A stretch of 64,000 bases of DNA from Sulfurospirillum sp. UBA4058 (GCA_002382085.1 DFZK01000010.1:1-64000), one strand, 5' to 3'. Counted from the stretch's first letter, positions 52,993 to 62,034 are shown. The notes: generated by a model from the sequence alone, not told the origin. Made by a program: numbers and translations.

Positions 52993-54015
52993 TTAAATGC
53001 GTGTGAGCGTTTGGACCTGTTGAATGAAATATTTGGCGTGTTCCACGGGAATGTCCGGCAAAATACCGTGTCCGAGATTGAAGATATGTCGTTCGTTTTT
53101 CATCACGTCGACGATGTGAGCAATGCCCTCGTCGATGGCTTTTTTAGAATAAAGTCGGGTCGGTTCCATATTACCCTGAAGAACGTATTTGCTTCCTAGC
53201 TTTGCCTTAGCAAGTTCGATAGGCGTCGACCAATCCACGCCGAAGACGTCAAATTCACCGTCGATTTTATCGAGATAACCGCTAATGCCCTTCGGAAATA
53301 AAATGACCGGTACATGCGGGAATTTTGCTTTTAAATACGCACTGATCTCCGTCATATACGACCAACTGAACTCAAAGTAAGCACTCTCTTCCAATGCTTG
53401 CGCCCATGAGTCAAAAATCATCACGACGTTTGCACCGTTTTCGATCTGCCTTTGCATATAGCCTTTAATCACTTCGGTCACTTTTTTCAAAAGGGCATGT
53501 ATCAATTGCGGGTTGGAATAGATCATCTTTTTGACAAGTGCATACGTTTTCGTGCCTTGACCTTCGATCATATACGTCGCAAGCGTCCACGGCGCACCGC
53601 AAAAACCGATCAACGCTTTATCGGCGGCGAGCTTGCCTCGAATCAGACGAATCGTCTCGTAAACGTATTCTAAGCCCTCGATCGCTTTTTGAACGTCCAG
53701 CTGATCAAGGTCGGCTTGATTTTGAATCGGATGTGAAAAAACGGGACCTTCGCCTTTTAAAAATTGCAAGTCCATGCCCATTTCCAAAGGCACGACCAAA
53801 ATATCGCTAAACAAAATTGCGGCATCCACACCCAAAATATCCACGGGCTGAAGCGTCACTTCACACGCTTTTTGCGGGTCTTTGCACAACGAAAGAAAGT
53901 CTCCGGCTTGTGCTCTCACTTCCATGTATTCGGGTAAATAACGTCCGGCTTGGCGCATCATCCATACGGGCGTATACGCCGTTTTTTTTCCAAAACACGC
54001 ATCGACAAAAATCAT
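52993..54015 (-). CDS. hemE: Uroporphyrinogen decarboxylase
   Basis: Converts uroporphyrinogen III to coproporphyrinogen III in haem synthesis. The 340-residue protein has the signature MRQAGRYLPEYMEVR near residue 20 and GFCGAPWTLATYMIEG near residue 140, plus the conserved catalytic aspartate in ILFSDILVVPLEMG. The ATG overlaps the yqhA stop as TAATG, so the genes are coupled. It ends with the hairpin at 52963-52986. Confidence 0.97.
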   Translation of the reverse strand: MIFVDACFGKKTAYTPVWMMRQAGRYLPEYMEVRAQAGDFLSLCKDPQKACEVTLQPVDILGVDAAILFSDILVVPLEMGMDLQFLKGEGPVFSHPIQNQADLDQLDVQKAIEGLEYVYETIRLIRGKLAADKALIGFCGAPWTLATYMIEGQGTKTYALVKKMIYSNPQLIHALLKKVTEVIKGYMQRQIENGANVVMIFDSWAQALEESAYFEFSWSYMTEISAYLKAKFPHVPVILFPKGISGYLDKIDGEFDVFGVDWSTPIELAKAKLGSKYVLQGNMEPTRLYSKKAIDEGIAHIVDVMKNERHIFNLGHGILPDIPVEHAKYFIQQVQTLTRI

Positions 54016-54527
54016 TAATGTTTCCCCCCGTTTTTATGAAGAAAATAGAGCCCCAAAGAGAGCGCCAAAATCGAAAACGAAAGGTAAAGCATCTCTAAAG
54101 CACCTTTATACTCGGCATGAAGGACGCGTTGAAAAAAGCTGACGATCAAAACCATCACGATAACTTTTGCGATTTTATCTTTCAGTTCGTCTAAAGAGCT
54201 AACGTACAAAATTTTATCGCCGCCCGTACCCTTGGCTACGTCGATCTCGGAGACAAACAACTCGTAAATACCGAAGCCGAAAATCAGCAATACGACGGCA
54301 ATCAAATAAAGATCGATCGCACCGATAATATCCGCAACGATGTCGGCGTGAAAATTTTCGGGATGAAATCCCGCAAAAAAATACTGATACGTCTGGATTA
54401 AAACGTGGTACAAATCGGCACTGGCTAAAAAGAAAAGTGCAAATGCCGCTAAAATACTAAAAATGACCGCTAAAAGGGTCATCAGTCTTGTCGACCACAA
54501 CCCTTTCTCAAATAGTTTCTCAAACAT
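54015..54527 (-). CDS. yqhA: YqhA/UPF0114-family membrane protein
   Basis: The 170-residue protein (from ATG at 54527; the frame extends to 54614 inside asd) has about four TM helices and the family segment AIDLYLIAVVLLIFGFGIYELFVSE near residue 75. Function is unknown. It overlaps asd by one base (TAATG) and hemE by one base (TAATG), making three coupled genes. Confidence 0.88.
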   Translation of the reverse strand: MFEKLFEKGLWSTRLMTLLAVIFSILAAFALFFLASADLYHVLIQTYQYFFAGFHPENFHADIVADIIGAIDLYLIAVVLLIFGFGIYELFVSEIDVAKGTGGDKILYVSSLDELKDKIAKVIVMVLIVSFFQRVLHAEYKGALEMLYLSFSILALSLGLYFLHKNGGKH

Positions 54528-55555
54528 TAAGCCTCTTCTCTTTGAATCCATTTTTGAGCGATTCTTACCGCATTGGTTGCGGCACCCACGCGAATTTGGT
54601 CGGCGACACACCATAAATGAAGCACGTTATCGCGGTTAATATCTTTACGAATACGTCCGACGTACGTTTCGTTGGTATCGGTCGAAATAATCGGCATCGG
54701 ATACTCTTTTTTTGCAGGATTGTCGATTACCACGACGTTTTCGGCATTTTGGAGTGCAGCAACCGCTTTTTCGACGTTCACGTCTTTTTCAAAATGAATC
54801 GTAATCGCTTCCGAATGGCTTCGCATAACGGGAACTCTAACGCACGTTGCACTGATTTCCATCGTTTTACCCAAGATTTTCTGGGTTTCGTTCACCATTT
54901 TCATCTCTTCTTTGGTATAGTCGTTTTCCAAGAAAACGTCGATGTGAGGAATAACGTTTAACGCAATTTGGTGTGCAAACGTTTTAGGTTCGCACTGATC
55001 CAATTTAAACGCAAAAAAGTCTTGCATTTGATTGACCAACTCTTCCATACCGCCCTTGCCCGCACCGCTGACGGCTTGATACGTCGCAACGTCCACGCGC
55101 GTAATGTTAAACAATTCGTCCAAAGGCTTTAACACCTGTACCATCTGAATCGTGGAACAGTTCGGATTGGCGATAATACCTCGATTTTGCCATTCATCGA
55201 TCGCTTCGGGATTGCACTCGGGAACAACCAAAGGAACGTCGGGATCCATTCTAAAATGGCTGGTATTGTCGATCACGACCGCTCCCGCTTCTGCCGCGTA
55301 AGGTGCGTAATGCGCGGAAATATCGCCGCCGGCACTAAAAAATGCTATCTCGACATCGTTCTCTTCAAACGATTGTTCCGTCAATTCTAAAACTTTATAA
55401 GTTTTATCTTTAAATTCGATTTCAATACCCACGCTTTTGCTACTTGCCAAGGGGACTAAATTATTGACGGGAAAATCCACTTCTTCAAGAACCCTAAACA
55501 GTTCTTCGCCAACCGCACCCGTCGCTCCGACAACGGCTACATTGTACTTTTTCAT
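54527..55555 (-). CDS. asd: Aspartate-semialdehyde dehydrogenase
   Basis: NADPH enzyme that reduces aspartyl phosphate to aspartate semialdehyde, feeding lysine, threonine, methionine and diaminopimelate synthesis. The 342-residue protein shows VVGATGAVGEEL near residue 10, the catalytic cysteine in NPNCSTIQM near residue 130, and the histidine in RVPVMRSHSEAITIHFE. Normal length. It is preceded by a long hairpin (55578-55625) separating it from flgR. Confidence 0.97.
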   Translation of the reverse strand: MKKYNVAVVGATGAVGEELFRVLEEVDFPVNNLVPLASSKSVGIEIEFKDKTYKVLELTEQSFEENDVEIAFFSAGGDISAHYAPYAAEAGAVVIDNTSHFRMDPDVPLVVPECNPEAIDEWQNRGIIANPNCSTIQMVQVLKPLDELFNITRVDVATYQAVSGAGKGGMEELVNQMQDFFAFKLDQCEPKTFAHQIALNVIPHIDVFLENDYTKEEMKMVNETQKILGKTMEISATCVRVPVMRSHSEAITIHFEKDVNVEKAVAALQNAENVVVIDNPAKKEYPMPIISTDTNETYVGRIRKDINRDNVLHLWCVADQIRVGAATNAVRIAQKWIQREEA

Positions 55556-55577
55556 CCATTTACCTTTTTATGATGTG

Positions 55578-55625
55578 AGACTTTTTTAATAACCCAATAA
55601 CGCTATTAAGTTATCAAAAAAGTCT
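55578..55625 (-). terminator. Long hairpin between flgR and asd
   Basis: Ten-base arms (AGACTTTTTT with AAAAAAGTCT) plus inner pairs make a long stem. It can terminate the flg transcript or attenuate asd; the sequence does not decide which. Confidence 0.6.
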
Positions 55626-55640
55626 AAATATCTTGCCTTT

Positions 55641-56804
55641 TTAGGCACTAAACCAACTGCGACTCTCTAAAAAGAGGTCTTCTTTGCTGATGGCTTCGCT
55701 ATCGCTCAAAATAACGGCACGTTCGACGACCGAAATAAGCTCGCGAATATTTCCCGGCCAACGATAGCTCATCAGCGTCTCAGTCGCTTCTTCGGAAAAA
55801 TAACGTTTTTCAAGACCGTATTTTTGAATGACGCGTGCCAAAACCATTTCGCCGATCGGTAAAATTTCCTCTTTTCGTTGACGAAGCGGAGGAATTTCCA
55901 CGGGAATCGTATTGAGCCTGTAGTAGAGATCTTCTCTAAAACGTCCCTCTTTAATACTTTTTTTAATATCCGCATTGGTAGCGGATACGATACGCACGTC
56001 GATGGGAATTTCTTTAGTACCTCCCACGCGTACCATCACGCGCTCTTGAATCACGCGTAGCAGTTTCGCTTGAAGCATAATCGGCATCTCGCCGATTTCG
56101 TCTAAAAAGAGCGTACCGCCGTTGGCAACTTCAAAATAGCCTTTTTTTTCACTCGTTGCATCGGTAAATGCACCTTTCTCATAACCGAACAACTCGCTTT
56201 CTAAAAGATTTTCCGGGATCGCCGCCATATTGATCGCCACAAATGCATTTTTTGCCCTCGGCGAATTTTTATGCACGTAATTGGCAAAAAGCTCTTTCCC
56301 GACGCCGCTCTCACCCAAAAGCAAAACGCTAACATCGGTTTTCGCGGCTTTTTTGGCGATATTCAACGCTTTATCCAACTCCGGCGACGTCGCAACGAAA
56401 TCGCCGTCATTTTCATTCATATCTTCTGTTTTTTCGGGGTTTTCTTTCACTTTCGTACGAATTTTATCGTGGCGTTTAATCGCCTCGACCAAAGTTTCGA
56501 TTTCAAAAGGTTTCGTTAAAAAATCTTTGACGCCCAAACGTACCGACTCTATCGCGCGACTCAGCGTTGCATTGCCCGTAATAACGATAATATCGTATTG
56601 TCCGTCAAGTTTTTTGATAAACTCGATTCCGTCCATACCGGGCATATTGATATCCGTGACGATCAAATCGACGTTTCGGTCAATTTTTTTTAAAGCATCG
56701 ATTGCACTTTTGTAGGTTGAAATTTTAAATTCTTCATACTCCCCGAGTGCTATTTCGAGGGATTTTCTCATGTTAATATCGTCTTCTACAATCACAACGT
56801 GCAT
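55641..56804 (-). CDS. flgR: Sigma-54 response regulator FlgR lacking a DNA-binding domain
   Basis: The NtrC-type activator partner of FlgS that turns on sigma-54-dependent flagellar genes. The 387-residue protein has a receiver (acceptor aspartate in DLIVTDINMPG) and an AAA+ domain with Walker A GESGVGKE, GAFTDA in the sigma-54 loop (the consensus is GAFTGA), and Walker B TLFLDEIGEM. It ends at LFLESRSWFSA, without a Fis-type helix-turn-helix, as in H. pylori FlgR. Gene order gyrA-flgP-flgQ-flgR supports the name. Confidence 0.9.
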   Translation of the reverse strand: MHVVIVEDDINMRKSLEIALGEYEEFKISTYKSAIDALKKIDRNVDLIVTDINMPGMDGIEFIKKLDGQYDIIVITGNATLSRAIESVRLGVKDFLTKPFEIETLVEAIKRHDKIRTKVKENPEKTEDMNENDGDFVATSPELDKALNIAKKAAKTDVSVLLLGESGVGKELFANYVHKNSPRAKNAFVAINMAAIPENLLESELFGYEKGAFTDATSEKKGYFEVANGGTLFLDEIGEMPIMLQAKLLRVIQERVMVRVGGTKEIPIDVRIVSATNADIKKSIKEGRFREDLYYRLNTIPVEIPPLRQRKEEILPIGEMVLARVIQKYGLEKRYFSEEATETLMSYRWPGNIRELISVVERAVILSDSEAISKEDLFLESRSWFSA

Positions 56805-56827
56805 CTGCGGTATGTCCTAAAAAAGTT

Positions 56828-57220
56828 TTACCTAACCGCATTTATGGTAGCAAATTCATCTTTAAAGTCTACTGTAAAGCGCACCGGCTCGATGATTAAT
56901 TCGACTCTGTCTTGTTGATGTTTGAGGTTACGTTCGTTCAAAGAGAGCATATGCGTCGAGAGTCGATAGAAACAAGGCAAAATCGTATCAAAATGTTTTC
57001 GAAGAAACGCCTCTTTCGACAATGCCGTATCAAAAGGGAGAGAAATGGTACATAAAAGCGTCGATTGCCCGTCATAAGGAACCATGACGGGCGCAATATT
57101 TTTTTCTTCGTAAACGACAAGACCGTTTGAAGTGGCGATTTTATAAGAGAACCAAAAAAGATCACCGCTAAAGAGTGCTTGCGTACCGAGTGCTATTAGT
57201 ATGCAAAAAGCTCTTGCCAC
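56828..57220 (-). CDS. flgQ: Flagellar motility protein FlgQ
   Basis: 130 residues with a signal-peptide-like start (RAFCILIALGTQALFSG). Name is based on position: in Campylobacter jejuni, FlgQ is encoded between flgP and flgR, and both FlgP and FlgQ are needed for motility and the basal disk. It overlaps flgP by 25 bases. I do not see a distinctive motif in the sequence itself, so the assignment depends on context. Confidence 0.75.
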   Translation of the reverse strand: MARAFCILIALGTQALFSGDLFWFSYKIATSNGLVVYEEKNIAPVMVPYDGQSTLLCTISLPFDTALSKEAFLRKHFDTILPCFYRLSTHMLSLNERNLKHQQDRVELIIEPVRFTVDFKDEFATINAVR

Positions 57221-57636
57221 CTGCGTCCGCTCATGGAGACTTCCATTCTCACGCTGTAAAGCCCGTCTTTAAACGTTGCATCCGTCACAACCGCGTCTTT
57301 GATCAACGCATTGACTTGCGCCGTCACGCGAGAGTCGCGTAACATCGCGTCCCTGACGGTTTCGGTAGAGTTGATTTTTACGCCGTACAATTTCTCGCCG
57401 AGTTGACGATAGCCGTCGGTAATCGCCGCGCGTTTTGCCAAGGCAATCGCTTGTGCGGGAGAAACCGTATTTTGCGGTGCAATACCCTCACCGTAAACGA
57501 CAATCGATTTATCGCTATTAAAATCGTACAATGCCGCTTTAGGGTCTTTGACGGGTTCTTCTTTTTTCGCCGCACATCCCACGATGAGAAGCAATACACA
57601 TAAGCTTGCCGTACATGTCACAAGTCTTTTCAACAT
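57196..57636 (-). CDS. flgP: Flagellar basal-disk lipoprotein FlgP
   Basis: A 146-residue outer-membrane lipoprotein with signal sequence and lipobox (LLLIVGCAAKKEE, cysteine near residue 21). LPP20-type segment AQAIALAKRAAITDGYRQLGEKLYGV follows. In C. jejuni, FlgP forms the basal disk that widens the flagellar motor for high torque. It lies 39 bases after the gyrA stop and overlaps flgQ, so it is likely transcribed with gyrA or from a promoter inside it. Confidence 0.88.
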   Translation of the reverse strand: MLKRLVTCTASLCVLLLIVGCAAKKEEPVKDPKAALYDFNSDKSIVVYGEGIAPQNTVSPAQAIALAKRAAITDGYRQLGEKLYGVKINSTETVRDAMLRDSRVTAQVNALIKDAVVTDATFKDGLYSVRMEVSMSGRRWQELFAY

Positions 57637-57675
57637 AGCTACGCCTTTTTAGAATTTTTTAATGAAAAGCAACTA

Positions 57676-60210
57676 CTATTCCACCTCATCGACCGCTCCG
57701 GTTTCCTCCGGAAGTAAAGAAGCTCCGTTGTTCTCTCCGCTTTCGTCATCGAGCATATCCGTCTCTTCGTCTTCTTCCTTCGGACAACGTGCAATACTGG
57801 CTACCACGTCGCTTCCTTCGATCGAAACCACTTTAACGCCGCTCGTATTACGTCCCGCTTTGCGAATCGTTTCCATATCGACGCGAATCATTTTACCGCT
57901 ACTGCTTAACGCCATCAAATCTTTGTCTTCGTCGACAATAACGACACCGACTAAATCGGCCGTTTTTGCCGTAAGTTTCATCGCGATGACGCCCTTTCCG
58001 CCGCGATTTTGCAAACGGTATTCTTCGGCGGTCGTTCGCTTACCGATACCTTTTTCCGTAACGGTCAAAAGCTCTTCTTGATCGTTATAAATTACCGCGG
58101 CACCGACGACGCAATCGTTTTCTTCTTTAAAACGAATTCCCGTAACACCGCGTGCGGTTCTGCCGATCTCGCGTGCATCGCTCACTTCAAAGCGGATACA
58201 CATGCCCTTTTTCGTCACGATAAAGAGGAATTGTGCCTCTTGGGTTACGATTTTTGCGGTCACCAAACCGTCGTCGTCGTCCAAAGTAATCGCACGAACG
58301 CCTACGGAGCGAATATTTTTAAATTCGCTTAAATTCGTACGTTTGATAATACCGTTTTTCGTAAAGAAGGCTAGCGATTTGGTCTCGTCAAAATCGGTCG
58401 TCGGAATGATCGCCATAATTTTTTCGTCGGCTTGAAGCTGAATGAGGTTCACGACCGCTTTACCTTTTGCCGTACGACTGCCTTCTGGAATTTTATAGAC
58501 TTTAAGCCAATAAAGCTGTCCTTTATCCGTTACGAACATCAACGTATCGTGCGTATCGGAGACGAAGAAGCTTTCGATAAAGTCGTCGTCGTACGTCGTA
58601 ACGGCGATTTTACCTTTTCCGCCGCGTTTTTGTTTTTCATACTGTTTAAGAGGAACGCGTTTGATGTAACCGCGGTGCGTAATGGTAACGACCATCGGTT
58701 CGTTCGCGATCAAATCTTCCACGTCGATGTCGTCGTAGTCGTCTACGATTTCGGTAATACGTTTGGATTTGAATTTGTCTTTAAGCTCGAGCAACTCTTC
58801 TTTAATCAAATCGTTCAATAAGGCTTCACTGCGTAAAATATCGCTTAAGCGTTGAATTTCTTTGAGCAACTCTGCCAATTCATTTTCGATTTTATCGCGC
58901 TCTAAGCCCGTTAAGCGTTGTAAACGCATATCTAAAATCGCGCCCGCTTGAACCTCGCTTAAGTGAAAACGCTCGATCAAGCCTTCTTTGGCACTTTTCG
59001 TATCGGCACTGCCTTTAATCAACGCGATGATCTCGTCGATGTTATCCAAGGCAATTTTCAGACCTTCTAAAATGTGCGCTTTGGCTTTGGCTTTTTCAAG
59101 ATCGAAAATCGTACGTCGGATAATAACCGTTTTTCGGTGGCGTAAAAAGAGTTGCAACAACTCGATCAACGTGAAAATTTTCGGTTCTTTATTGTAAATC
59201 GCCAATAAAATAACGCCGAACGTTACTTCCATATTGGTCGATTTATAAAGATTATTTAAAACGATGTCGCTCATCGCTTCGCGTTTAAGTTCGATGACCA
59301 AACGAATACCGTCACGGTCACTTTCGTCTCTGATTTCGCTGATACCCTCAATCATCTTTTCTTTGACAAGAGCGACGATTTGCTCGATCAAACGGACTTT
59401 ATTGACTTGATACGGTAGTTCGTCTAAGACGATAATGTCTTTATTGCCTTTTTTCTCGATGTGCGTTTTAGCACGAATTCGCACGCGACCTCGTCCGGTG
59501 CGATACGCTTCGATGATGCCTTTTTTACCGAAAATAATACCGCTGGTCGGGAAATCGGGGCCTTTGATAAATTCCATAATCTCTTCAAGCGTGGCTTCGG
59601 GATTGTCGATGAGCAATAAAAGACCGTCTAAGAGTTCGTCCAAACAGTGCGGAGGAATGTTGGTCGCCATACCGACGGCGATACCGCTTGAACCGTTAAG
59701 CAACAAATTGGGAACGCGGCTTGGAAGGACGTCGGGCTCCACCATACTATCGTCGTAGTTAGGCACGAAATCAACGGTGTCTTTGTCTAGATCGCGTAAA
59801 AGCTCTTCCGCAAGCGGAGTCATACGCGCTTCGGTATAACGCATCGCAGCGGCATTATCGCCGTCGATGGAGCCGAAGTTTCCTTGACCGTCGACCATCG
59901 GAATACGCATCGAAAAGGGTTGTGCCATACGAACGAGCGCATCGTAAACAGCCGTATCGCCGTGCGGGTGGTACTTACCGATAACGTCACCGACGATACG
60001 TGCCGATTTTTTATACGGACTTCGAGAAGAGACCGCAAGATCGTTCATCGCGTATAAAATACGTCGGTGAACCGGTTTGAGACCGTCTCTAGCATCGGGA
60101 AGCGCACGCCCGATGATAACGCTCATCGAATAATCAAGGTAGCTCGTCTTGATCGACTCTTCGATGTTAATCGTTTTGATATCTTGGTTGGCATCAAAAA
60201 TAGTATCCAT
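57676..60210 (-). CDS. gyrA: DNA gyrase subunit A
   Basis: The breaking-rejoining subunit that introduces negative supercoils. The 844-residue protein starts with the winged-helix/tower region carrying the quinolone-determining segment YHPHGDTAVYDALVRMAQPF: Thr and Asp occupy the usual resistance positions as in wild-type Campylobacter. The catalytic tyrosine is in RYTEARMTPL. The C-terminal beta-pinwheel includes the GyrA-box-like QKRGGKG, and a long acidic tail ends in DEVE. A -10 box lies at 60240-60245. Confidence 0.97.
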   Translation of the reverse strand: MDTIFDANQDIKTINIEESIKTSYLDYSMSVIIGRALPDARDGLKPVHRRILYAMNDLAVSSRSPYKKSARIVGDVIGKYHPHGDTAVYDALVRMAQPFSMRIPMVDGQGNFGSIDGDNAAAMRYTEARMTPLAEELLRDLDKDTVDFVPNYDDSMVEPDVLPSRVPNLLLNGSSGIAVGMATNIPPHCLDELLDGLLLLIDNPEATLEEIMEFIKGPDFPTSGIIFGKKGIIEAYRTGRGRVRIRAKTHIEKKGNKDIIVLDELPYQVNKVRLIEQIVALVKEKMIEGISEIRDESDRDGIRLVIELKREAMSDIVLNNLYKSTNMEVTFGVILLAIYNKEPKIFTLIELLQLFLRHRKTVIIRRTIFDLEKAKAKAHILEGLKIALDNIDEIIALIKGSADTKSAKEGLIERFHLSEVQAGAILDMRLQRLTGLERDKIENELAELLKEIQRLSDILRSEALLNDLIKEELLELKDKFKSKRITEIVDDYDDIDVEDLIANEPMVVTITHRGYIKRVPLKQYEKQKRGGKGKIAVTTYDDDFIESFFVSDTHDTLMFVTDKGQLYWLKVYKIPEGSRTAKGKAVVNLIQLQADEKIMAIIPTTDFDETKSLAFFTKNGIIKRTNLSEFKNIRSVGVRAITLDDDDGLVTAKIVTQEAQFLFIVTKKGMCIRFEVSDAREIGRTARGVTGIRFKEENDCVVGAAVIYNDQEELLTVTEKGIGKRTTAEEYRLQNRGGKGVIAMKLTAKTADLVGVVIVDEDKDLMALSSSGKMIRVDMETIRKAGRNTSGVKVVSIEGSDVVASIARCPKEEDEETDMLDDESGENNGASLLPEETGAVDEVE

Positions 60211-60239
60211 TCATTAACCTTACAATATAAATTAATTTG

Positions 60240-60245
60240 ATTATA
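60240..60245 (-). promoter_or_regulatory. Putative gyrA -10 box
   Basis: TATAAT on the minus strand about 30 bases before the gyrA ATG. A matching -35 is not clear; it would fall next to the transposase inverted repeat. Confidence 0.5.
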
Positions 60246-60269
60246 CTTTACTTTTCTTTTGTTTTCCAT

Positions 60270-60290
60270 AGGGGTCAGGGCTAAACTTTT
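60270..60290. repeat. Left inverted repeat of the RAYT element
   Basis: Reverse complement, base for base over 21 positions, of 61095-61115. It lies 59 bases from the gyrA start and next to its probable -10 box. Confidence 0.85.
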
Positions 60291-61047
60291 AACTTTTGAG
60301 GATTTTACTGACTCCAGCAACGCTTAAAAGCAAATACCGTGCGATCTCGCTTTTACTGTAGCCGTCCGCGTAAGCTTTTTTGATCGCATCGTTACGTTCT
60401 GTTTTATGCGTCGCATACGTAAAATGAGCTGCGAGTTCTTTGACATGTAAAGAGACAATCGCATCGTCTTCTTTTTTATAGCGCGTACGATGAAATTGCT
60501 CAACCAACGTGCGTTCGTTATCGCTTAAAGGAATTGCCAATAAGTTAAACAACTCACCCGTAGGGTAGTTTCTCAAAACGAAAGAATTTTGCAAAAATAC
60601 GGGAATCGCATCTTTTAAAATCGCGTAAGACGCACAATAAGGGTAAAGACCTATTTTAGAGCATATTCCGGCTTTAACGGGGTTGTTTTCGATGTATTTG
60701 AACAACGTCAAAAGATAGTTTTCATCCAAAACATACCATGATTTATACCGATCTTGCCACAAATGCCCTACGCGATTATGCCGCTTGTTAAAATACGAAG
60801 CGTACTGTGAATTGAGCTGACGCATCGCCGATGAGAGATTTTCACGCTTATTTTCAACCAAAAGATGGTAATGATTGTCCATCAGGCAAAACGAATGAAT
60901 GTTAAGTTTGAACTCGCGTGCGATGCTTGCCATCAGCTCAATAAACTTTACTTTATCGTTTTCGTCTTCAAAAACATTGCCTTTGGCAACACCCCGATTG
61001 TACACATGATGATACCCTAAATTTTCGATACGCAATCTTCGCGGCAT
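60289..61047 (-). CDS. REP-associated tyrosine transposase (Y1-Tnp, RAYT)
   Basis: The 252-residue protein has the HUH-type transposase motif DNHYHLLV near residue 57 and a catalytic tyrosine in FKYIENNPVKAG, as in the IS200/IS605-like RAYT family. It begins MPRRLRIENLGYHHVYNRG, typical of these enzymes, and the C-terminal residues form a helix-turn-helix-like tail (YADGYSKSEIARYLLLS). RAYT proteins act on REP hairpins; mobility of this copy is unproven. It looks intact. Located between gyrA and a small membrane-protein gene. Confidence 0.88.
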   Translation of the reverse strand: MPRRLRIENLGYHHVYNRGVAKGNVFEDENDKVKFIELMASIAREFKLNIHSFCLMDNHYHLLVENKRENLSSAMRQLNSQYASYFNKRHNRVGHLWQDRYKSWYVLDENYLLTLFKYIENNPVKAGICSKIGLYPYCASYAILKDAIPVFLQNSFVLRNYPTGELFNLLAIPLSDNERTLVEQFHRTRYKKEDDAIVSLHVKELAAHFTYATHKTERNDAIKKAYADGYSKSEIARYLLLSVAGVSKILKS

Positions 61048-61094
61048 ACTTACTCTTTTTTTGCTAGAATTATAACACGAAACGCTAAAAAGTA

Positions 61095-61115
61095 AAAAGT
61101 TTAGCCCTGACCCCT
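61095..61115. repeat. Right inverted repeat of the RAYT element
   Basis: Exact inverted copy of 60270-60290. It lies 16 bases before the ATG of the membrane-protein gene at 61132, upstream of its ribosome binding site. Confidence 0.85.
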
Positions 61116-61131
61116 TTTTGAGAGAAAACCG

Positions 61132-61617
61132 ATGAATGAAACCGTTTTAAAAGTTATAACGATTATAGCCATCCTGATTATGTTTGTGCTGCTTTACGTT
61201 ACGGGAATTGCCTTTGTCTTGAACCACTCAACGACCGGTACGCTTTTGGTACACAAACTTGCCGCACTGATCATTTTGATGCTCTTGGGTATCCATGCCT
61301 ATTTGCGGCGTTGCACGATTCGAAGACTTTTACAAGAGTGCATTGCTATCGCACGCAATCAACATATTCGCCATGAAGATAACATCGGATTTTTAATCCA
61401 TAATACTAAAAACCAATCCTTTCAAGACCTTTGTGCTTGGTTTGCGTATGACGTCTCTTCTTTGCGACAAAAACTCTTAGAAAATCACGTGAATATCAAA
61501 AATACGGAAGATACTCTCAAAAGGATTGCTAAAGAGAATAATAAAGATATATTTGAGATTTTTTTGCTGATGATGAAACTACATGTAGAAGAAAAAACTC
61601 CTTCAATCAAAGATTGA
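61132..61617 (+). CDS. Two-TM membrane protein, unknown
   Basis: The 161-residue protein has two N-terminal TM helices (residues about 7-31 and 42-58: VITIIAILIMFVLLYVTGIA, LAALIILMLLGIHAYL) and a soluble helical part ending in an acidic/charged segment (KRIAKENNKDIFEIFL). A topology with the C-terminal domain in the cytoplasm is likely. GAGAG lies upstream. No family is recognised. Contains a related CTACATGTAG palindrome (61580-61589). Confidence 0.65.
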   Translation: MNETVLKVITIIAILIMFVLLYVTGIAFVLNHSTTGTLLVHKLAALIILMLLGIHAYLRRCTIRRLLQECIAIARNQHIRHEDNIGFLIHNTKNQSFQDLCAWFAYDVSSLRQKLLENHVNIKNTEDTLKRIAKENNKDIFEIFLLMMKLHVEEKTPSIKD

Positions 61618-61671
61618 CTCGTTTTTAAGGAGATTATTATTATGATTAAAAATAAAAATTAAAGGGCATAG

Positions 61672-61950
61672 ATGATGAAAAAGTTAATACTCTTGGTCTT
61701 GTTAAATTCCGTTATCTTCGGATGGGATTGTAGCTACGTTAATAATACCGCGAACGTATCGGACGATCTTATATGCCGAAGAGCCGCTTATCTTGAAACA
61801 TCGATCCATACGGACAACTACCGAGATAACACAAGTTTTAGCGTCTCTCAATTAAAAAATGAAAAACATAGCGAAGTCGTACAACTTTTGATGCAAGAAG
61901 CCGAAACGTGTTTCACTTCGTGTATGAAAGCATTAAAATCACGAAAATAA
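61672..61950 (+). CDS. Small exported four-cysteine protein, unknown
   Basis: The 92-residue precursor has a signal peptide (KKLILLVLLNSVIFG), then a mature part with cysteines at DCSYV, ICRRA, TCFTSCMK, possibly making two disulphides. No family is recognised. It follows the two-TM gene by 54 bases on the same strand and may be cotranscribed. Confidence 0.6.
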   Translation: MMKKLILLVLLNSVIFGWDCSYVNNTANVSDDLICRRAAYLETSIHTDNYRDNTSFSVSQLKNEKHSEVVQLLMQEAETCFTSCMKALKSRK

Positions 61951-62034
61951 AAGCTTTTTCAAGACGATTCGAAGCGTACACGCCTCCGGTCGTCTTTTTC
62001 TATCAACGTACGCTTTAGACTCAAAACTCCGTAT

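Larger units (their letters stand above)
60270..61115. mobile_element. REP-associated tyrosine transposase element
   Basis: The transposase gene is bounded by exact 21-base inverted repeats at 60270-60290 and 61095-61115; the core reads GTTTAGCCCTGACCCC. The minus-strand gene ends within the left repeat. The repeats resemble the GGGGTC-type sequences that flank other chromosomal RAYT genes. I see no direct target duplication. Confidence 0.85.

Noticed and set aside
56300..56500. GAFTDA in FlgR as proof of loss of function
   Set aside because: Several active NtrC-type proteins vary at this position, so the change alone does not show inactivity.
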